The translations under genes and the position numbers were made by a program. A DNA stretch of 64,000 bases from assembly GCF_012933505.1 (NCBI RefSeq), contig NZ_JABBNB010000001.1, forward strand, positions 186,001-250,000. The letters are read 5' to 3'. This DNA comes from Gordonia asplenii. GTDB lineage: Bacteria; Actinomycetota; Actinomycetes; Mycobacteriales; Mycobacteriaceae. The notes under the pieces were generated by a model that did no database searches, was not told where the DNA came from, and saw only the letters and a program-made list of their open reading frames with translations. Below, piece by piece: positions 30,932 through 39,908 of this stretch (its first letter is position 1; each line of letters opens with the position of its first letter).

Positions 30932-32107
30932 ATGAGTGACAGTCCGCAGGCAATCGGCCTGGGAATGCCGGCAGCTCCGCCGCCGGTGCTGGCGCCGCGT
31001 CGCGTGACCCGTCAACTCAAGGTCGGCGGCGTCGGGGTGGGCTCGGATTCGCCGATCTCGGTTCAGTCGATGACCACCACCAAGACCCACGACATCAACG
31101 CGACGCTTCAGCAGATCGCGGAGCTCACGGCGTCGGGCTGCGACATCGTGCGCGTCGCGTGCCCTCGTCAGGAGGACGCCGACGCGCTGCCGATCATCGC
31201 GAAGAAGTCGAAGATCCCGGTGATCGCCGACATCCACTTCCAGCCGCGGTACATCTTCGCCGCTATCGACGCCGGTTGTGCGGCGGTGCGCGTGAACCCC
31301 GGCAACATCAAGGAGTTCGACGGCCGCGTGAAGGAGGTCGCGCAGGCGGCGGGCGACGCGGGCATTCCGATCCGGATCGGCGTCAACGCCGGCTCTCTCG
31401 ACCCCCGGCTGCTGCAGAAATACGGAAAGGCGACGCCGGAAGCGCTCGTCGAGTCCGCCCTGTGGGAGGCGGGCCTGTTCGAGGAGCACGGTTTCGGCGA
31501 CATCAAGATCTCGGTCAAGCACAACGACCCGGTGATCATGGTCGAGGCCTACCGGCAGCTCGCCGCACAATGCGACTATCCGCTGCACCTCGGCGTCACC
31601 GAGGCCGGCCCCGCCTTCCAGGGCACCATCAAGTCGTCGGTCGCATTCGGTGCGCTGCTGTCCCAGGGCATCGGGGATACGATTCGGGTGTCGTTGTCGG
31701 CGCCGCCGGCCGAGGAGGTCAAGGTCGGCGATCAGATCCTGCAGTCGCTCAATCTGCGGCCCCGCAAGTTGGAAATCGTGTCCTGCCCGTCGTGCGGCCG
31801 TGCGCAGGTCGACGTCTACAAACTTGCCAACGAGGTGACCGCGGGCCTCGAAGGTATGGAGGTCCCACTGCGCGTGGCCGTGATGGGCTGTGTCGTCAAC
31901 GGTCCCGGCGAGGCCCGCGAGGCAGACCTCGGCGTCGCCTCCGGCAACGGACGCGGGCAGATCTTCGTCAAGGGGGAAGTCATCAAGACCGTTCCCGAAT
32001 CGCAGATTGTCGAGACATTAATTGAAGAAGCGCTGCGCATCGCAGCCGAAACGGGTCAGGATGGTGACGGAAGTTCTGTCGGCTCTCCGGTGGTTACCGT
32101 CAGCTGA
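30932..32107 (+). CDS. ispG: 4-hydroxy-3-methylbut-2-enyl-diphosphate synthase
   Basis: MEP-pathway iron-sulphur enzyme that converts MEcPP to HMBPP. The TIM-barrel half holds [12 protein letters not shown] and [18 protein letters not shown]. The [4Fe-4S] ligands are C285 and C288 in SCPSCGR and C320 in [11 protein letters not shown], followed by the conserved glutamate region. 391 residues, typical of the short actinobacterial form. A good GAGGAG-like ribosome site lies just upstream (about 30919-30925). Confidence 0.97.
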   Translation: MSDSPQAIGLGMPAAPPPVLAPRRVTRQLKVGGVGVGSDSPISVQSMTTTKTHDINATLQQIAELTASGCDIVRVACPRQEDADALPIIAKKSKIPVIADIHFQPRYIFAAIDAGCAAVRVNPGNIKEFDGRVKEVAQAAGDAGIPIRIGVNAGSLDPRLLQKYGKATPEALVESALWEAGLFEEHGFGDIKISVKHNDPVIMVEAYRQLAAQCDYPLHLGVTEAGPAFQGTIKSSVAFGALLSQGIGDTIRVSLSAPPAEEVKVGDQILQSLNLRPRKLEIVSCPSCGRAQVDVYKLANEVTAGLEGMEVPLRVAVMGCVVNGPGEAREADLGVASGNGRGQIFVKGEVIKTVPESQIVETLIEEALRIAAETGQDGDGSSVGSPVVTVS

Positions 32108-32158
32108 TTTTTCGGCGGGTCGGTGCCGGGGAGCCCAGCCAGGGATGAGGTATCGAGA

Positions 32159-33103
32159 GTGCTGAAACTTCTGGGTCACGGGCCACCGGGCGCCGGGAGC
32201 GTAGCGAGCGGGCCCACTGCTACAGGCGCCGGGAGCGTAGCGAGCGGGCCCACAGTTACAGGCGCGGCGAGCGTAGCGAGCGGGTCGCACCACCTGCGTG
32301 CGGCCGACACGATGTCGGTGCTGCGCGCCCTCGACGCCGATCCGGTGGGCACCGCGATGGTCGCGGCGCGGGTTGAGGCGCACGGCGTCGAACCGCGGTC
32401 CCTCGGTGGTCAGCTGTGGAGTGCGGGCGATGTCACGACGTCGCTGTGCTTCTCGGGTGCGAATCTGATTCCGTTGCGCGGCAGCAGTTCTGACATGCAT
32501 TACTTCGCTGATCGCGCGTTGTCCGCGCCGCGGGCGTGCTCGTCGATCGTCGGGCACGCCGAGTACATCGAACCGCTGTGGGCTACGTTGGAACCCACCT
32601 GGGGCCCGGCCCGCGAAGTACGGGACAACCAACCGTTGATGGCGTTGCAGCACGATTTGCTGGTGACTCCCGATCCGCACGTCCGGATGGTCACCTTCGA
32701 CGACCTCGACTCCTATCTGCCCGCCGCAGTGGAGATGTTCATCGGCGAAGTCGGGGTGGATCCATGTGCCGGCGACGGTGGCCGTGCCTACCGGCGTCGA
32801 CTCGAGTCGCTGGTCAGCGCACATCGCGTATTCGCGCGATTCGACGGCCGTGACGTCGTGTTCAAGGCGGAGATCGGGTCGCTGTCGCGGCGGGTGGGCC
32901 AGATTCAGGGCGTGTGGGTCGATCCCGATCTGCGCGGCCACGGTTACGGTGTCGGCGGGACCGCAGCCGTCGCGCAGGCCATCCTCGACAACGGACGGTT
33001 GCCGAGCCTGTATGTCAACGACTTCAACGGCCGCGCACGCAACGTGTACAACTCGGTGGGCTTCAGTCAAGTGGGGACATTCGCGACGGTGCTGATCGAC
33101 TGA
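32159..33103 (+). CDS. GNAT-family acetyltransferase with a repeat-expanded N-terminus
   Basis: Putative GNAT N-acetyltransferase (about 314 residues from GTG 32159; a GTG/ATG further upstream at 32123 is possible). The acetyl-CoA-binding loop is QIQGVWVDPDLRGHGYG, with C-terminal LYVNDFNGRARNVYNSVGF. Position after ispG matches Rv2867c. The region from HLRAADTMSVLRALDADPV onward is the conserved family start. Before it lie about 33 residues made of three GAGSVASGPT-like repeats, encoded by the 36-bp repeat at 32190-32290. Its stop overlaps the convergent ketosynthase by 41 bases. Substrate unknown. Confidence 0.82.
   Translation: MLKLLGHGPPGAGSVASGPTATGAGSVASGPTVTGAASVASGSHHLRAADTMSVLRALDADPVGTAMVAARVEAHGVEPRSLGGQLWSAGDVTTSLCFSGANLIPLRGSSSDMHYFADRALSAPRACSSIVGHAEYIEPLWATLEPTWGPAREVRDNQPLMALQHDLLVTPDPHVRMVTFDDLDSYLPAAVEMFIGEVGVDPCAGDGGRAYRRRLESLVSAHRVFARFDGRDVVFKAEIGSLSRRVGQIQGVWVDPDLRGHGYGVGGTAAVAQAILDNGRLPSLYVNDFNGRARNVYNSVGFSQVGTFATVLID
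32190..32290 (+). repeat. Triple 36-bp tandem repeat (REP-like) inside the GNAT gene
   Basis: Units at 32190-32225, 32226-32261 and a partial one at 32262-32290, all with the core GAGCGTAGCGAGCGGG. The first two differ only in their last few bases. The unit length is a multiple of three, so the GNAT frame stays open (GAGSVASGPTAT, GAGSVASGPTVT, GAASVASG). The core is itself partly palindromic and resembles short interspersed palindromes of related actinobacteria. Confidence 0.8.
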
Positions 33104-34346
33104 GGCGCGTCGTTTCCAGCAGGAGACTGACGTTGTGGCCGCCGAAGCCGACCGAATTCGTCAGTGCATAGCGCGCGTCGGTTTCTCGTGGTCGCGAGTG
33201 GACGACGTCGAGCTCCACGCCCGGATCCCCGTCGATGAAGTTGAGCGTCGGCGGAATGGTCGCCGAGGCCAAAGTCTTTGCCGTCAAAGCCGTTTCGAGC
33301 GCGCCGACGGCCCCGATCGAATGACCCAACGCGCCCTTGGGGGCGTATACCGACGCCTGCGGCACCACGTCTGAGATCGCACGTGCCTCGGCCGCGTCGC
33401 CCACACTCGTTGAGGTGGCATGCGCGTTGACGTGCGTGACGCGGTCGGCAGCGATGTCCGCCGCGGCGATCGCCTTGCGCATGGCCCGGGCGATTCCGTT
33501 GCCGTCGGGTACCGGAGCCACGATGTGATGACCGTCCGACGTCACTCCGGCTCCGACGACGTCGGCGATGGAGCGTGCGCCGCGTCGTCGGGCATGTGCC
33601 GCGGACTCCAACAGAACCAGCGCGCCGGCTTCGCCGAAGACGAAGCCGTCGCGGTCCCGATCGAACGGGCGGGACGCGGCCGGCGGATCGTCGTTGCGGG
33701 TGCTCATCGCGCGCATCATGGCGAAACTCGCGATCGGGACCGCGTTGATCGTGCCCTCCACGCCGCCGGCGATGACGACGTCGGCATCGCCGTCGGCGAT
33801 CAACTGCCAGCCACGCGCGATCGCCTCGGCTCCCGAGGCGCAGGCCGAGACCGGTGCGAACACACCGGCTCGCGCGCCGAATTCGACCGCGACGGTCGCC
33901 GCCGGGCCGTTCGGCATGATCATCGGCACCGCGAACGGCGAGATCTTGCGGTAGCCCCGCGCGCGCATCGTGTCGACGGCATCGACGAGTGCCTCTGCCC
34001 CGCCGAGCCCGGTTCCGATGCAGACCGCGAGTCGGTCGGAGTCCACGATCGGGTCGCCCGCGGTGGTCCAGAGTCGTCGAGCGAGGACGAGGGCCTGCTG
34101 TTCGACGTAGGACATTCGCCGAGTCTCGACGCGAGTGAGGTGGTCGGACGGATGGCCGGCCAGGACCCCGCCGATGCGGACGGGCAAGTCGTATTCGTCG
34201 ACGAAAGACGAGGTCAATCGGGATATCCCGGAGCGCCCGGCGAGCAGCTGCCCCCACACGTCGTCGAGGCCGTCGCCGAGTGAGGTGGTGAGGGCCGTCG
34301 CGGTGATCGACGCACGACGTGTTTCTGAATCACTTGCTTCATTCAT
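33063..34346 (-). CDS. Beta-ketoacyl-ACP synthase II-like (KAS)
   Basis: Condensing enzyme of the KasA/FabF type, 427 residues from ATG 34346. The catalytic triad is visible: C169 in VSACASGAEA, His in VNAHATSTSVGD and His in KGALGHSIGAVGA, with the C-terminal GFGGHNVSLL glycine loop. It extends acyl-ACP by decarboxylative condensation with malonyl-ACP. It is not in a fatty-acid-synthase-II cluster here. It is divergent from a TetR gene only 40 bases away, so it is probably a regulated accessory ketosynthase. An upstream start at 34382 would nearly close that gap and is less likely. Confidence 0.9.
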   Translation of the reverse strand: MNEASDSETRRASITATALTTSLGDGLDDVWGQLLAGRSGISRLTSSFVDEYDLPVRIGGVLAGHPSDHLTRVETRRMSYVEQQALVLARRLWTTAGDPIVDSDRLAVCIGTGLGGAEALVDAVDTMRARGYRKISPFAVPMIMPNGPAATVAVEFGARAGVFAPVSACASGAEAIARGWQLIADGDADVVIAGGVEGTINAVPIASFAMMRAMSTRNDDPPAASRPFDRDRDGFVFGEAGALVLLESAAHARRRGARSIADVVGAGVTSDGHHIVAPVPDGNGIARAMRKAIAAADIAADRVTHVNAHATSTSVGDAAEARAISDVVPQASVYAPKGALGHSIGAVGALETALTAKTLASATIPPTLNFIDGDPGVELDVVHSRPRETDARYALTNSVGFGGHNVSLLLETTRLSRSAPSRMSPLD

Positions 34347-34386
34347 GACTGCATGTCTATCTGAAGCAGTTGTTACAGTCAACAGT

Positions 34387-34962
34387 GTGCCCCGCCCGAT
34401 CGACCTGTCGAAGCGAAATGATCTCGTCGAGAAGACTGCGGTCTATCTGAGCGACAACGGGCTCATCGACACGTCGTTGCGCGACGTCGCCACGGCGCTC
34501 GGAACGTCCGCACGGATGCTGGTCTACTACTTCGGCACCAAGGAAGCGTTGTTCTCGGCAGCCCTGGAAAGTCGCCGACAGAATTTCCGGGCGGCATTCG
34601 ACGGTGTGTCGAGTACGGGTGAACTCGTGGACGCGCTCGAGTTGTTGCTGCGGGAGATGACCGTCGGCGACAAGGAGCCGGGTGCACGGCTGCTCGTCCA
34701 GATTCTCGGCGCCGGCAGTTCCCAGAACAGCGAATATCAGGCATATGCGCGGGCCGCGATCGGCGAGATGAGCGCGGGGCTCAGCGATGCTCTGCGGCGG
34801 ATCGGCGCAGAGCCGGCCGACGCCGACCGGCACGCGAAGGTCATCGGAGCGGCGTTCCGGGGGATGTTGATCGACCGGTTTACCACCGCGGCGCCAGGCG
34901 AGGTCGACGCCGCGGCGGAGGCGATGTTCGCGATGCTCGTCGACCTCGCCGCCCGACGGTGA
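34387..34962 (+). CDS. TetR-family regulator, divergent from the ketosynthase
   Basis: A 191-residue TetR protein from GTG 34387. The helix-turn-helix is TSLRDVATALGTSARMLVYYFGTKEALFSAAL, a variant (MLVYYF) common among single-domain actinobacterial TetR proteins; the rest is a helical ligand domain. The gene faces away from the ketosynthase across a 40-bp gap, which must contain both promoters. The likely target is the ketosynthase; the effector is unknown. Confidence 0.85.
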   Translation: MPRPIDLSKRNDLVEKTAVYLSDNGLIDTSLRDVATALGTSARMLVYYFGTKEALFSAALESRRQNFRAAFDGVSSTGELVDALELLLREMTVGDKEPGARLLVQILGAGSSQNSEYQAYARAAIGEMSAGLSDALRRIGAEPADADRHAKVIGAAFRGMLIDRFTTAAPGEVDAAAEAMFAMLVDLAARR

Positions 34963-34971
34963 GTCGATCGC

Positions 34972-35568
34972 CTAGGATTCGCCGCTCACCGGCAGCCCCC
35001 GCTCGAACATCTCGGCCAACATCAGCAGTGTTTCCGGGCCCATCGCCGCGCCGGTGCGGCTGACCTGATTCACCGCGCCGATCATCGCTCCGACCACCAC
35101 TCGCAGCGCGACGTCGTCGACCGGACCTTCGATATGCGCCTTGAGCGCAGCGATCAGCTCGTCTGCGGTCCGTTCGAACGCTCGAGCCTGCGCCGCACGC
35201 AGACTCGCCGACGACTGCAACAGCCGGGCCCGTTCGAGTTCGGTGGCCCGCGTCTCGTCGTCGAGGTAACCGAACAACAGCGACCCCATCCGCAGAATTT
35301 GCGCCGCGACGTTGCCGCCCGGGTCGATGGGACCCATGTTGGAGAGGAAGACTGCGTCGTAGTCGTCCTCGACGACGAGTGCCTCTTTCGTCGAGAAGTA
35401 GCGGAAGAACGTTGCCTGCGAGACTTCGGCGGCCGCCGCGATCTCGGCGACGGTCGTATTGTCGAAGCCCTTGTCGGCGAACAATTCGTATGCGACTGTG
35501 CGCAGCGTGACCCGTGTCTTCAACTTCTTGCGTTCACGGAGTCCGAGTCGATCGTCGTCCGGCGTCAT
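34972..35568 (-). CDS. TetR-family regulator of the MFS pump
   Basis: About 198 residues from ATG 35568 (a GTG at 35631 would add 21 residues of low-complexity sequence). HTH: NTTVAEIAAAAEVSQATFFRYFSTKEALVVEDDY. Its start lies 35 bases inside the 3' end of the MFS gene, so pump and repressor are translationally coupled in one operon. The paired palindromes upstream of the pump (37121-37150) are the probable operators, giving autoregulation. Confidence 0.85.
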   Translation of the reverse strand: MTPDDDRLGLRERKKLKTRVTLRTVAYELFADKGFDNTTVAEIAAAAEVSQATFFRYFSTKEALVVEDDYDAVFLSNMGPIDPGGNVAAQILRMGSLLFGYLDDETRATELERARLLQSSASLRAAQARAFERTADELIAALKAHIEGPVDDVALRVVVGAMIGAVNQVSRTGAAMGPETLLMLAEMFERGLPVSGES

Positions 35569-37105
35569 CGCTGCCTTCGGCGGATCCGGCCGTCCGCGCT
35601 GCGTCGTCGGTCCCGCGTTGTTGGGGGTCACCGTTGCATTGTGCCGGAATCAAGACGCACAGGGTCAACAACACCGCGGTGAACCCGACGCCGATCAGCC
35701 CGGCGACGCCGAGGGCGTGCTGGTATGCGTCGACCACCGAATGCACCGAGCCGGGGGCGATCTGTCGCAGTTGCGCGGTCGTCGCGACCACATTGTCCGA
35801 CGTCCCCGCGCGCAGCGGGGCGGGTAGCGCGGCGTCGTCGAGCCGCGCCGAATACACCGCCGCGACGATCGATCCGAAGACGGCGACGCCGAGTGCTGCC
35901 GAGATCTGCCGAATCGATTGCAGCAGAGCCGAACCCGAGCCGGCGTCGGCGGCGTCGAGATCGTTGAGCGCCAGTGTCATCGCCAACGGAAGGATGATGC
36001 CGAGGCCGAGGCCGAGGAGTGCGGCGATGATCACGTAGACGGCGGTGCCGCCGTCAGGACGCAGCCCCTGCAGGGCGCTGGACGCCGCGAGCAATCCCAC
36101 GGCGACCATTGCGGTGGCGCGGCCGCCGAACCGGTCCACCGCGACGTCGGTCAGACGGGTGCCGAGGATCAAGCCGCCGATGATCGGCAGCAGGCGCAGG
36201 CCCACGCCGAGGGCGTCGGCGTCGAATGCGACGGCGAAGGCCTGCGCCAGTTGGAAAGTCGCACTGGCGAGAAGGATCATCGTCGTCGACGCGAGGACGG
36301 TACCGGCGAGGAAGCCCCGGCGGACGAACAAATGCAGATTGACCAACGGGTGCGCCGTGGTCAGCTCGTAGACCACGAAGGCGGCGGTGACCACCGCGGC
36401 GACAGCGATGAGCACGATGAACTGTGTTGACGCCCAACCTGATTCGCCTGCCTGAGTGAACGCGGCGACCAGCAGTCCGAAACCCGCCACCGACCCGACG
36501 ACTCCGATGAGGTCGAAACGCGCGCTGCCGCGTGCTTTCGAGTTCGGGATCAGGTACCACACCGCGACGGCCGCCAGGGCGGCGATCGGCACGTTGATCA
36601 GGAACACCGACCCCCACCAGAAGTGCTGCAGCAGCACACCTCCCAGGATGGGACCGAGGGGCATACCCGCCGCCGACGACGCCATCCAGACCCCGAGCGC
36701 CTTGGTCCGGTCGGCCGGATCGGCGAACAGATCGGGGAGGACCGCCATCGACATCGGCATCGCGGCTGCGGCGCACAGGCCCAACGCCACCCGTCCGACG
36801 ATCAGCAGTCCGGGCGAACCGGCGAAGGCACACAGCGCCGACGCCGCCCCGAACCCGACGAGTGAGATCGCCAGCAGCCGGCCGCGGCCGAACCTGTCAC
36901 CGACCGCTCCCAACGGAATCATGAACGCGCCCAATACAAGTGGGTAGCACGTGGTGATCCATTGCAGTTCAGTCGTGGAGGCGTCGAGATCGCGTGCCAG
37001 AGTCGGGAGCGCGACGGTGAGCACCATCGTGTCCAGGCCGACGATCAGCATCGCGAATGCGAGAACTGACAGTGCGAGCCAGGGTGAGCGGGAAAGTCGT
37101 GGCAT
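35534..37105 (-). CDS. MFS drug efflux transporter, DHA2 (14-helix) family
   Basis: About 523 residues from ATG 37105, preceded by GGGAG. Multiple hydrophobic helices begin at LALSVLAFAMLIVGLDTMVLTVALPTLARDL, and the family signature GDRFGRGRLL lies between helices 2 and 3. It matches EmrB/QacA-type proton-coupled exporters. The longer open frame upstream runs through the promoter/operator region and is not coding. Co-transcribed with a TetR regulator. Substrate unknown. Confidence 0.92.
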   Translation of the reverse strand: MPRLSRSPWLALSVLAFAMLIVGLDTMVLTVALPTLARDLDASTTELQWITTCYPLVLGAFMIPLGAVGDRFGRGRLLAISLVGFGAASALCAFAGSPGLLIVGRVALGLCAAAAMPMSMAVLPDLFADPADRTKALGVWMASSAAGMPLGPILGGVLLQHFWWGSVFLINVPIAALAAVAVWYLIPNSKARGSARFDLIGVVGSVAGFGLLVAAFTQAGESGWASTQFIVLIAVAAVVTAAFVVYELTTAHPLVNLHLFVRRGFLAGTVLASTTMILLASATFQLAQAFAVAFDADALGVGLRLLPIIGGLILGTRLTDVAVDRFGGRATAMVAVGLLAASSALQGLRPDGGTAVYVIIAALLGLGLGIILPLAMTLALNDLDAADAGSGSALLQSIRQISAALGVAVFGSIVAAVYSARLDDAALPAPLRAGTSDNVVATTAQLRQIAPGSVHSVVDAYQHALGVAGLIGVGFTAVLLTLCVLIPAQCNGDPQQRGTDDAARTAGSAEGSDDAGRRSTRTP

Positions 37106-37120
37106 GAGGATCTCCCTTGT

Positions 37121-37150
37121 GAGAGTAATACTCATTTGAGAGTTACTCTC
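37121..37150. promoter_or_regulatory. Tandem palindromic operators of the MFS-TetR operon
   Basis: GAGAGTAATACTC (37121-37133) and GAGAGTTACTCTC (37138-37150) are near-perfect palindromes spaced 17 bp start to start. They sit 16 bp upstream of the MFS start codon. This is the usual layout of a TetR operator that binds two dimers; the adjacent TetR is the natural partner. Confidence 0.7.
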
Positions 37151-37235
37151 ATTTGATTCGCTGTCAACCCGTCGGGCGTCGTCGTTCGGTGTGGCAACCG
37201 CTCGACAGCAGGCCGGCGACCTAACATCAGCCGTG

Positions 37236-39044
37236 ATGAATACGATTCGACGACGTGGTGCAGCGCTGATCACGGTGCTGGCCTGCGTGGCGCTGCTCGT
37301 CGGAGCGACGGCCTGCTCGACCTCCGACGACGGACCGCGGCAAGCCGTGCAACGGTTTCTCAACGACGTGGCGTCGGGTGACGTCGCTGCGGCGGCAGCG
37401 CAGACCGACGACAAGGTCGCTGCTGAACCGTCCCTGCGAGGTGTGTGGCGTGGACTGCAGGCCAGTGCGCTCACCGCTACCGCCGGCCGGACCCGGATCA
37501 ACGCCGACACCGCCAACGTCGACGTGGATTACCGATGGAAGCTGCCACGTGGGCGCGAATGGGCGTACACGGCATCTGTGGTGGCCGCCCGCACCGACGG
37601 TGGCTGGGGAGTGCGGTGGACTTCCACCGACATCCACCCCGACCTCGGCGCCAACCAGAAGCTCGTCTTCCAGGTCACCGAGGCGCCGCACGCCACCATC
37701 AACGAGGCGGACGGCTCCACCGTGATGACCAACGGCACCATGGTCGGCATCAGTTTCGACGCCAAGGCCGCGACCGATGCGGGCGGCAATGTCGTCGACT
37801 CGGTGACGCGGTTGGTCTCGGCCGTCAGTCCATTGCGTCCGGATCTGTCCGCACAGGCCGTCATCGAGCAGTCCACCGCTAGTGACACTCCGTACCCGAT
37901 TGCGCGCCTGAGCAATTCGGACTACGACCGGCTCCGAGATCAATTGGCCATCCCCGGGGTGATCGCCACCGATCAGGCCGAGCTGACCGCAACCGACAAG
38001 ACGTTCGCGCCCGCACTGCTTTCGCAGGTGAAGAAGGCGGTCGGGTCCGAACTCGACGGCACCGTCGGGTGGCGGATAGCAGTAGTCAATCCGAACGGCC
38101 TCGTCGCCGACATCGTCACCGACAACGCGGCTAAGCCTGCCCCCGCGGTGACGCTCACGTTGTCCAAGTCGGTGCAGCAGGCCGCGCAGATCGCGGTGAA
38201 CGGCAGTTCGCGATTCAAGACGGCGATGGTCGTAATCCAACCGTCGACCGGCAACATCCTGGCGATCGCGCAGAATTCGTCGGCCGACCGCGACGGGCCG
38301 ATCGCCACTACGGGCCTCTATCCGCCCGGGTCGACGTTCAAGATGGTCACGGCGTCGGCGGCGATCACCCACAATCTGGCGCATCCGTCGACACCGGTGC
38401 CGTGCCCGGGCGAGATTCAGATCGGTCCCCGCCTGGTTCCCAACTACGACAAATTCTCCCTCGGCACCGTGCCCATGCTGAGCGCCTTCGCCAACTCGTG
38501 CAATACCACCTTCGCCAAGCTCGCCAGCGAGATGGGACCCGCCGACCTGGCGAGCATGGCCGCATCCATGGGGCTCGGGCGGAACTATACGATCGCCGGG
38601 CTCGACGCCGTATCGGGCTCCGTTCCGATCGCGCCGGAACTCGTCTCCCGCAGCGAGGACGGCTTCGGGCAGGGCAAGGTTCTCGCGAGCCCGCTGGGTA
38701 TGGCCCTCGTCGCGGCGACCGCCGCGCGCGGATCGGCGCCGACCCCCCAGCTGATCGTCGGGCGGCCGACGAAAGTCGAAGGGCCGCAACCGACCATCGC
38801 CCCAGGGGTGATCGAACAGCTCAGGACGATGATGCGGGCGGTGGTCACCGAGGGCACCGCGACGGTGATCGCCGGACAGGGCGCCGTGTACGGAAAGACC
38901 GGTGAAGCAGAGTTCGCCGGCGGCTCCCACGCCTGGTTCGCGGGTTACCGGGGCGACCTCGCATTCGCGACGCTGCTCGTCGGCGGCGGCGACTCCACCA
39001 ACGCCGTCGCGGTGACCCGCGACTTCTTGTCGATGCTGGGCTGA
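37236..39044 (+). CDS. Penicillin-binding lipoprotein (class B transpeptidase)
   Basis: A 602-residue peptidoglycan D,D-transpeptidase, homologue of Rv2864c. N-terminal signal with lipobox LLVGATAC followed by STSDDG, so it is lipid-anchored outside the membrane. Next comes an NTF2-like MecA_N domain (about 30-150), a dimerisation domain, and the transpeptidase domain with S366-TFK369, S421-C-N and K554-T-G. ATG 37236 is chosen because it places the signal peptide at the N-terminus. All catalytic motifs are intact. It is the expected neighbour of the dxr-rip1-ispG block. Confidence 0.94.
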   Translation: MNTIRRRGAALITVLACVALLVGATACSTSDDGPRQAVQRFLNDVASGDVAAAAAQTDDKVAAEPSLRGVWRGLQASALTATAGRTRINADTANVDVDYRWKLPRGREWAYTASVVAARTDGGWGVRWTSTDIHPDLGANQKLVFQVTEAPHATINEADGSTVMTNGTMVGISFDAKAATDAGGNVVDSVTRLVSAVSPLRPDLSAQAVIEQSTASDTPYPIARLSNSDYDRLRDQLAIPGVIATDQAELTATDKTFAPALLSQVKKAVGSELDGTVGWRIAVVNPNGLVADIVTDNAAKPAPAVTLTLSKSVQQAAQIAVNGSSRFKTAMVVIQPSTGNILAIAQNSSADRDGPIATTGLYPPGSTFKMVTASAAITHNLAHPSTPVPCPGEIQIGPRLVPNYDKFSLGTVPMLSAFANSCNTTFAKLASEMGPADLASMAASMGLGRNYTIAGLDAVSGSVPIAPELVSRSEDGFGQGKVLASPLGMALVAATAARGSAPTPQLIVGRPTKVEGPQPTIAPGVIEQLRTMMRAVVTEGTATVIAGQGAVYGKTGEAEFAGGSHAWFAGYRGDLAFATLLVGGGDSTNAVAVTRDFLSMLG

Positions 39045-39134
39045 GCACAGCCTGGTGGCGCTGCGTCGCCGCGACTCTAGAACAGCCGCCCCGACCGCAC
39101 CAGCGCGGGTTCCTCCAGATCGAGTTCCCCGACC

Positions 39135-39908
39135 TCACTCCCGGCGCGGCACGATCACCGCTTGGCCCGTTCGTGGGTGGGCGATGATTTCGACGGGATG
39201 GTCGTAGATCTCCGACAGAAGGTCGTCGGTGAGTACTTCGGTGGGTGTCCCGGTCGCGACGATCCGGCCCGACTTCATCAGCGCGACCCGATCGGCGTAG
39301 GCGGCCGCCAGCGAAAGGTCGTGTACGACAATCAAAATCGCCACTCCGCGGTCGCGTGCGCGGCGCAGCACCCGCAGCGTGGCCTCTTGGTGGGCGATGT
39401 CGAGGGCGGCGGTCGGCTCATCGAGCAGCAGGACGGGTGTGCGCTGGGCGAGCGCCCGCGCCAACGCGACGCGCGCCTGCTGACCACCCGACAACTGCGC
39501 GACCGGACGGTCGACGAATGCGGTGAGATCGCAGTCGGCGATCACCTCCTCGACGATGCCCGACGACTCACGCGCCTGCGGCGTCCTCGACCACGGGTAG
39601 CGGCCCATCTCGACGACTTCGCCGACGGTGAACCCGATGTCGGGCCGATTGTGTTGTGTCACAACGGCTCGGCGTCGCCCCCTCTCGATCGCCGACAGAT
39701 CCCCGACGCGGTCGCCGCCGATCGACACCCGCCCCGACGACGCCGGACGAAAGCCGCCCAGCGCCGACAGTAGCGTCGACTTCCCGCAGCCGTTCGGCCC
39801 GACGAGGGCCATGATCTCCCCGGAACCGACCGCCAGGTCGACACCTGAGACGACGTCGGTGCCGTCGAGGCGCACCGAAACCGATTGTGCGACAAGAACA
39901 TCACTCAC
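39135..39908 (-). CDS. hmuV: Haem ABC importer, ATP-binding subunit
   Basis: A 257-residue ATPase from GTG 39908, whose first bases overlap the permease stop (GTGA). Walker A GPNGCGKST (37-45), signature LSGGQQARVALARAL, Walker B VLLLDEPTAALD and switch His in VVHDLS. It matches the FepC/HmuV group that powers iron-siderophore/haem import. A longer open frame exists on the same strand upstream but lies over the permease and is not coding. Last gene of hmuTUV. Confidence 0.93.
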   Translation of the reverse strand: MSDVLVAQSVSVRLDGTDVVSGVDLAVGSGEIMALVGPNGCGKSTLLSALGGFRPASSGRVSIGGDRVGDLSAIERGRRRAVVTQHNRPDIGFTVGEVVEMGRYPWSRTPQARESSGIVEEVIADCDLTAFVDRPVAQLSGGQQARVALARALAQRTPVLLLDEPTAALDIAHQEATLRVLRRARDRGVAILIVVHDLSLAAAYADRVALMKSGRIVATGTPTEVLTDDLLSEIYDHPVEIIAHPRTGQAVIVPRRE

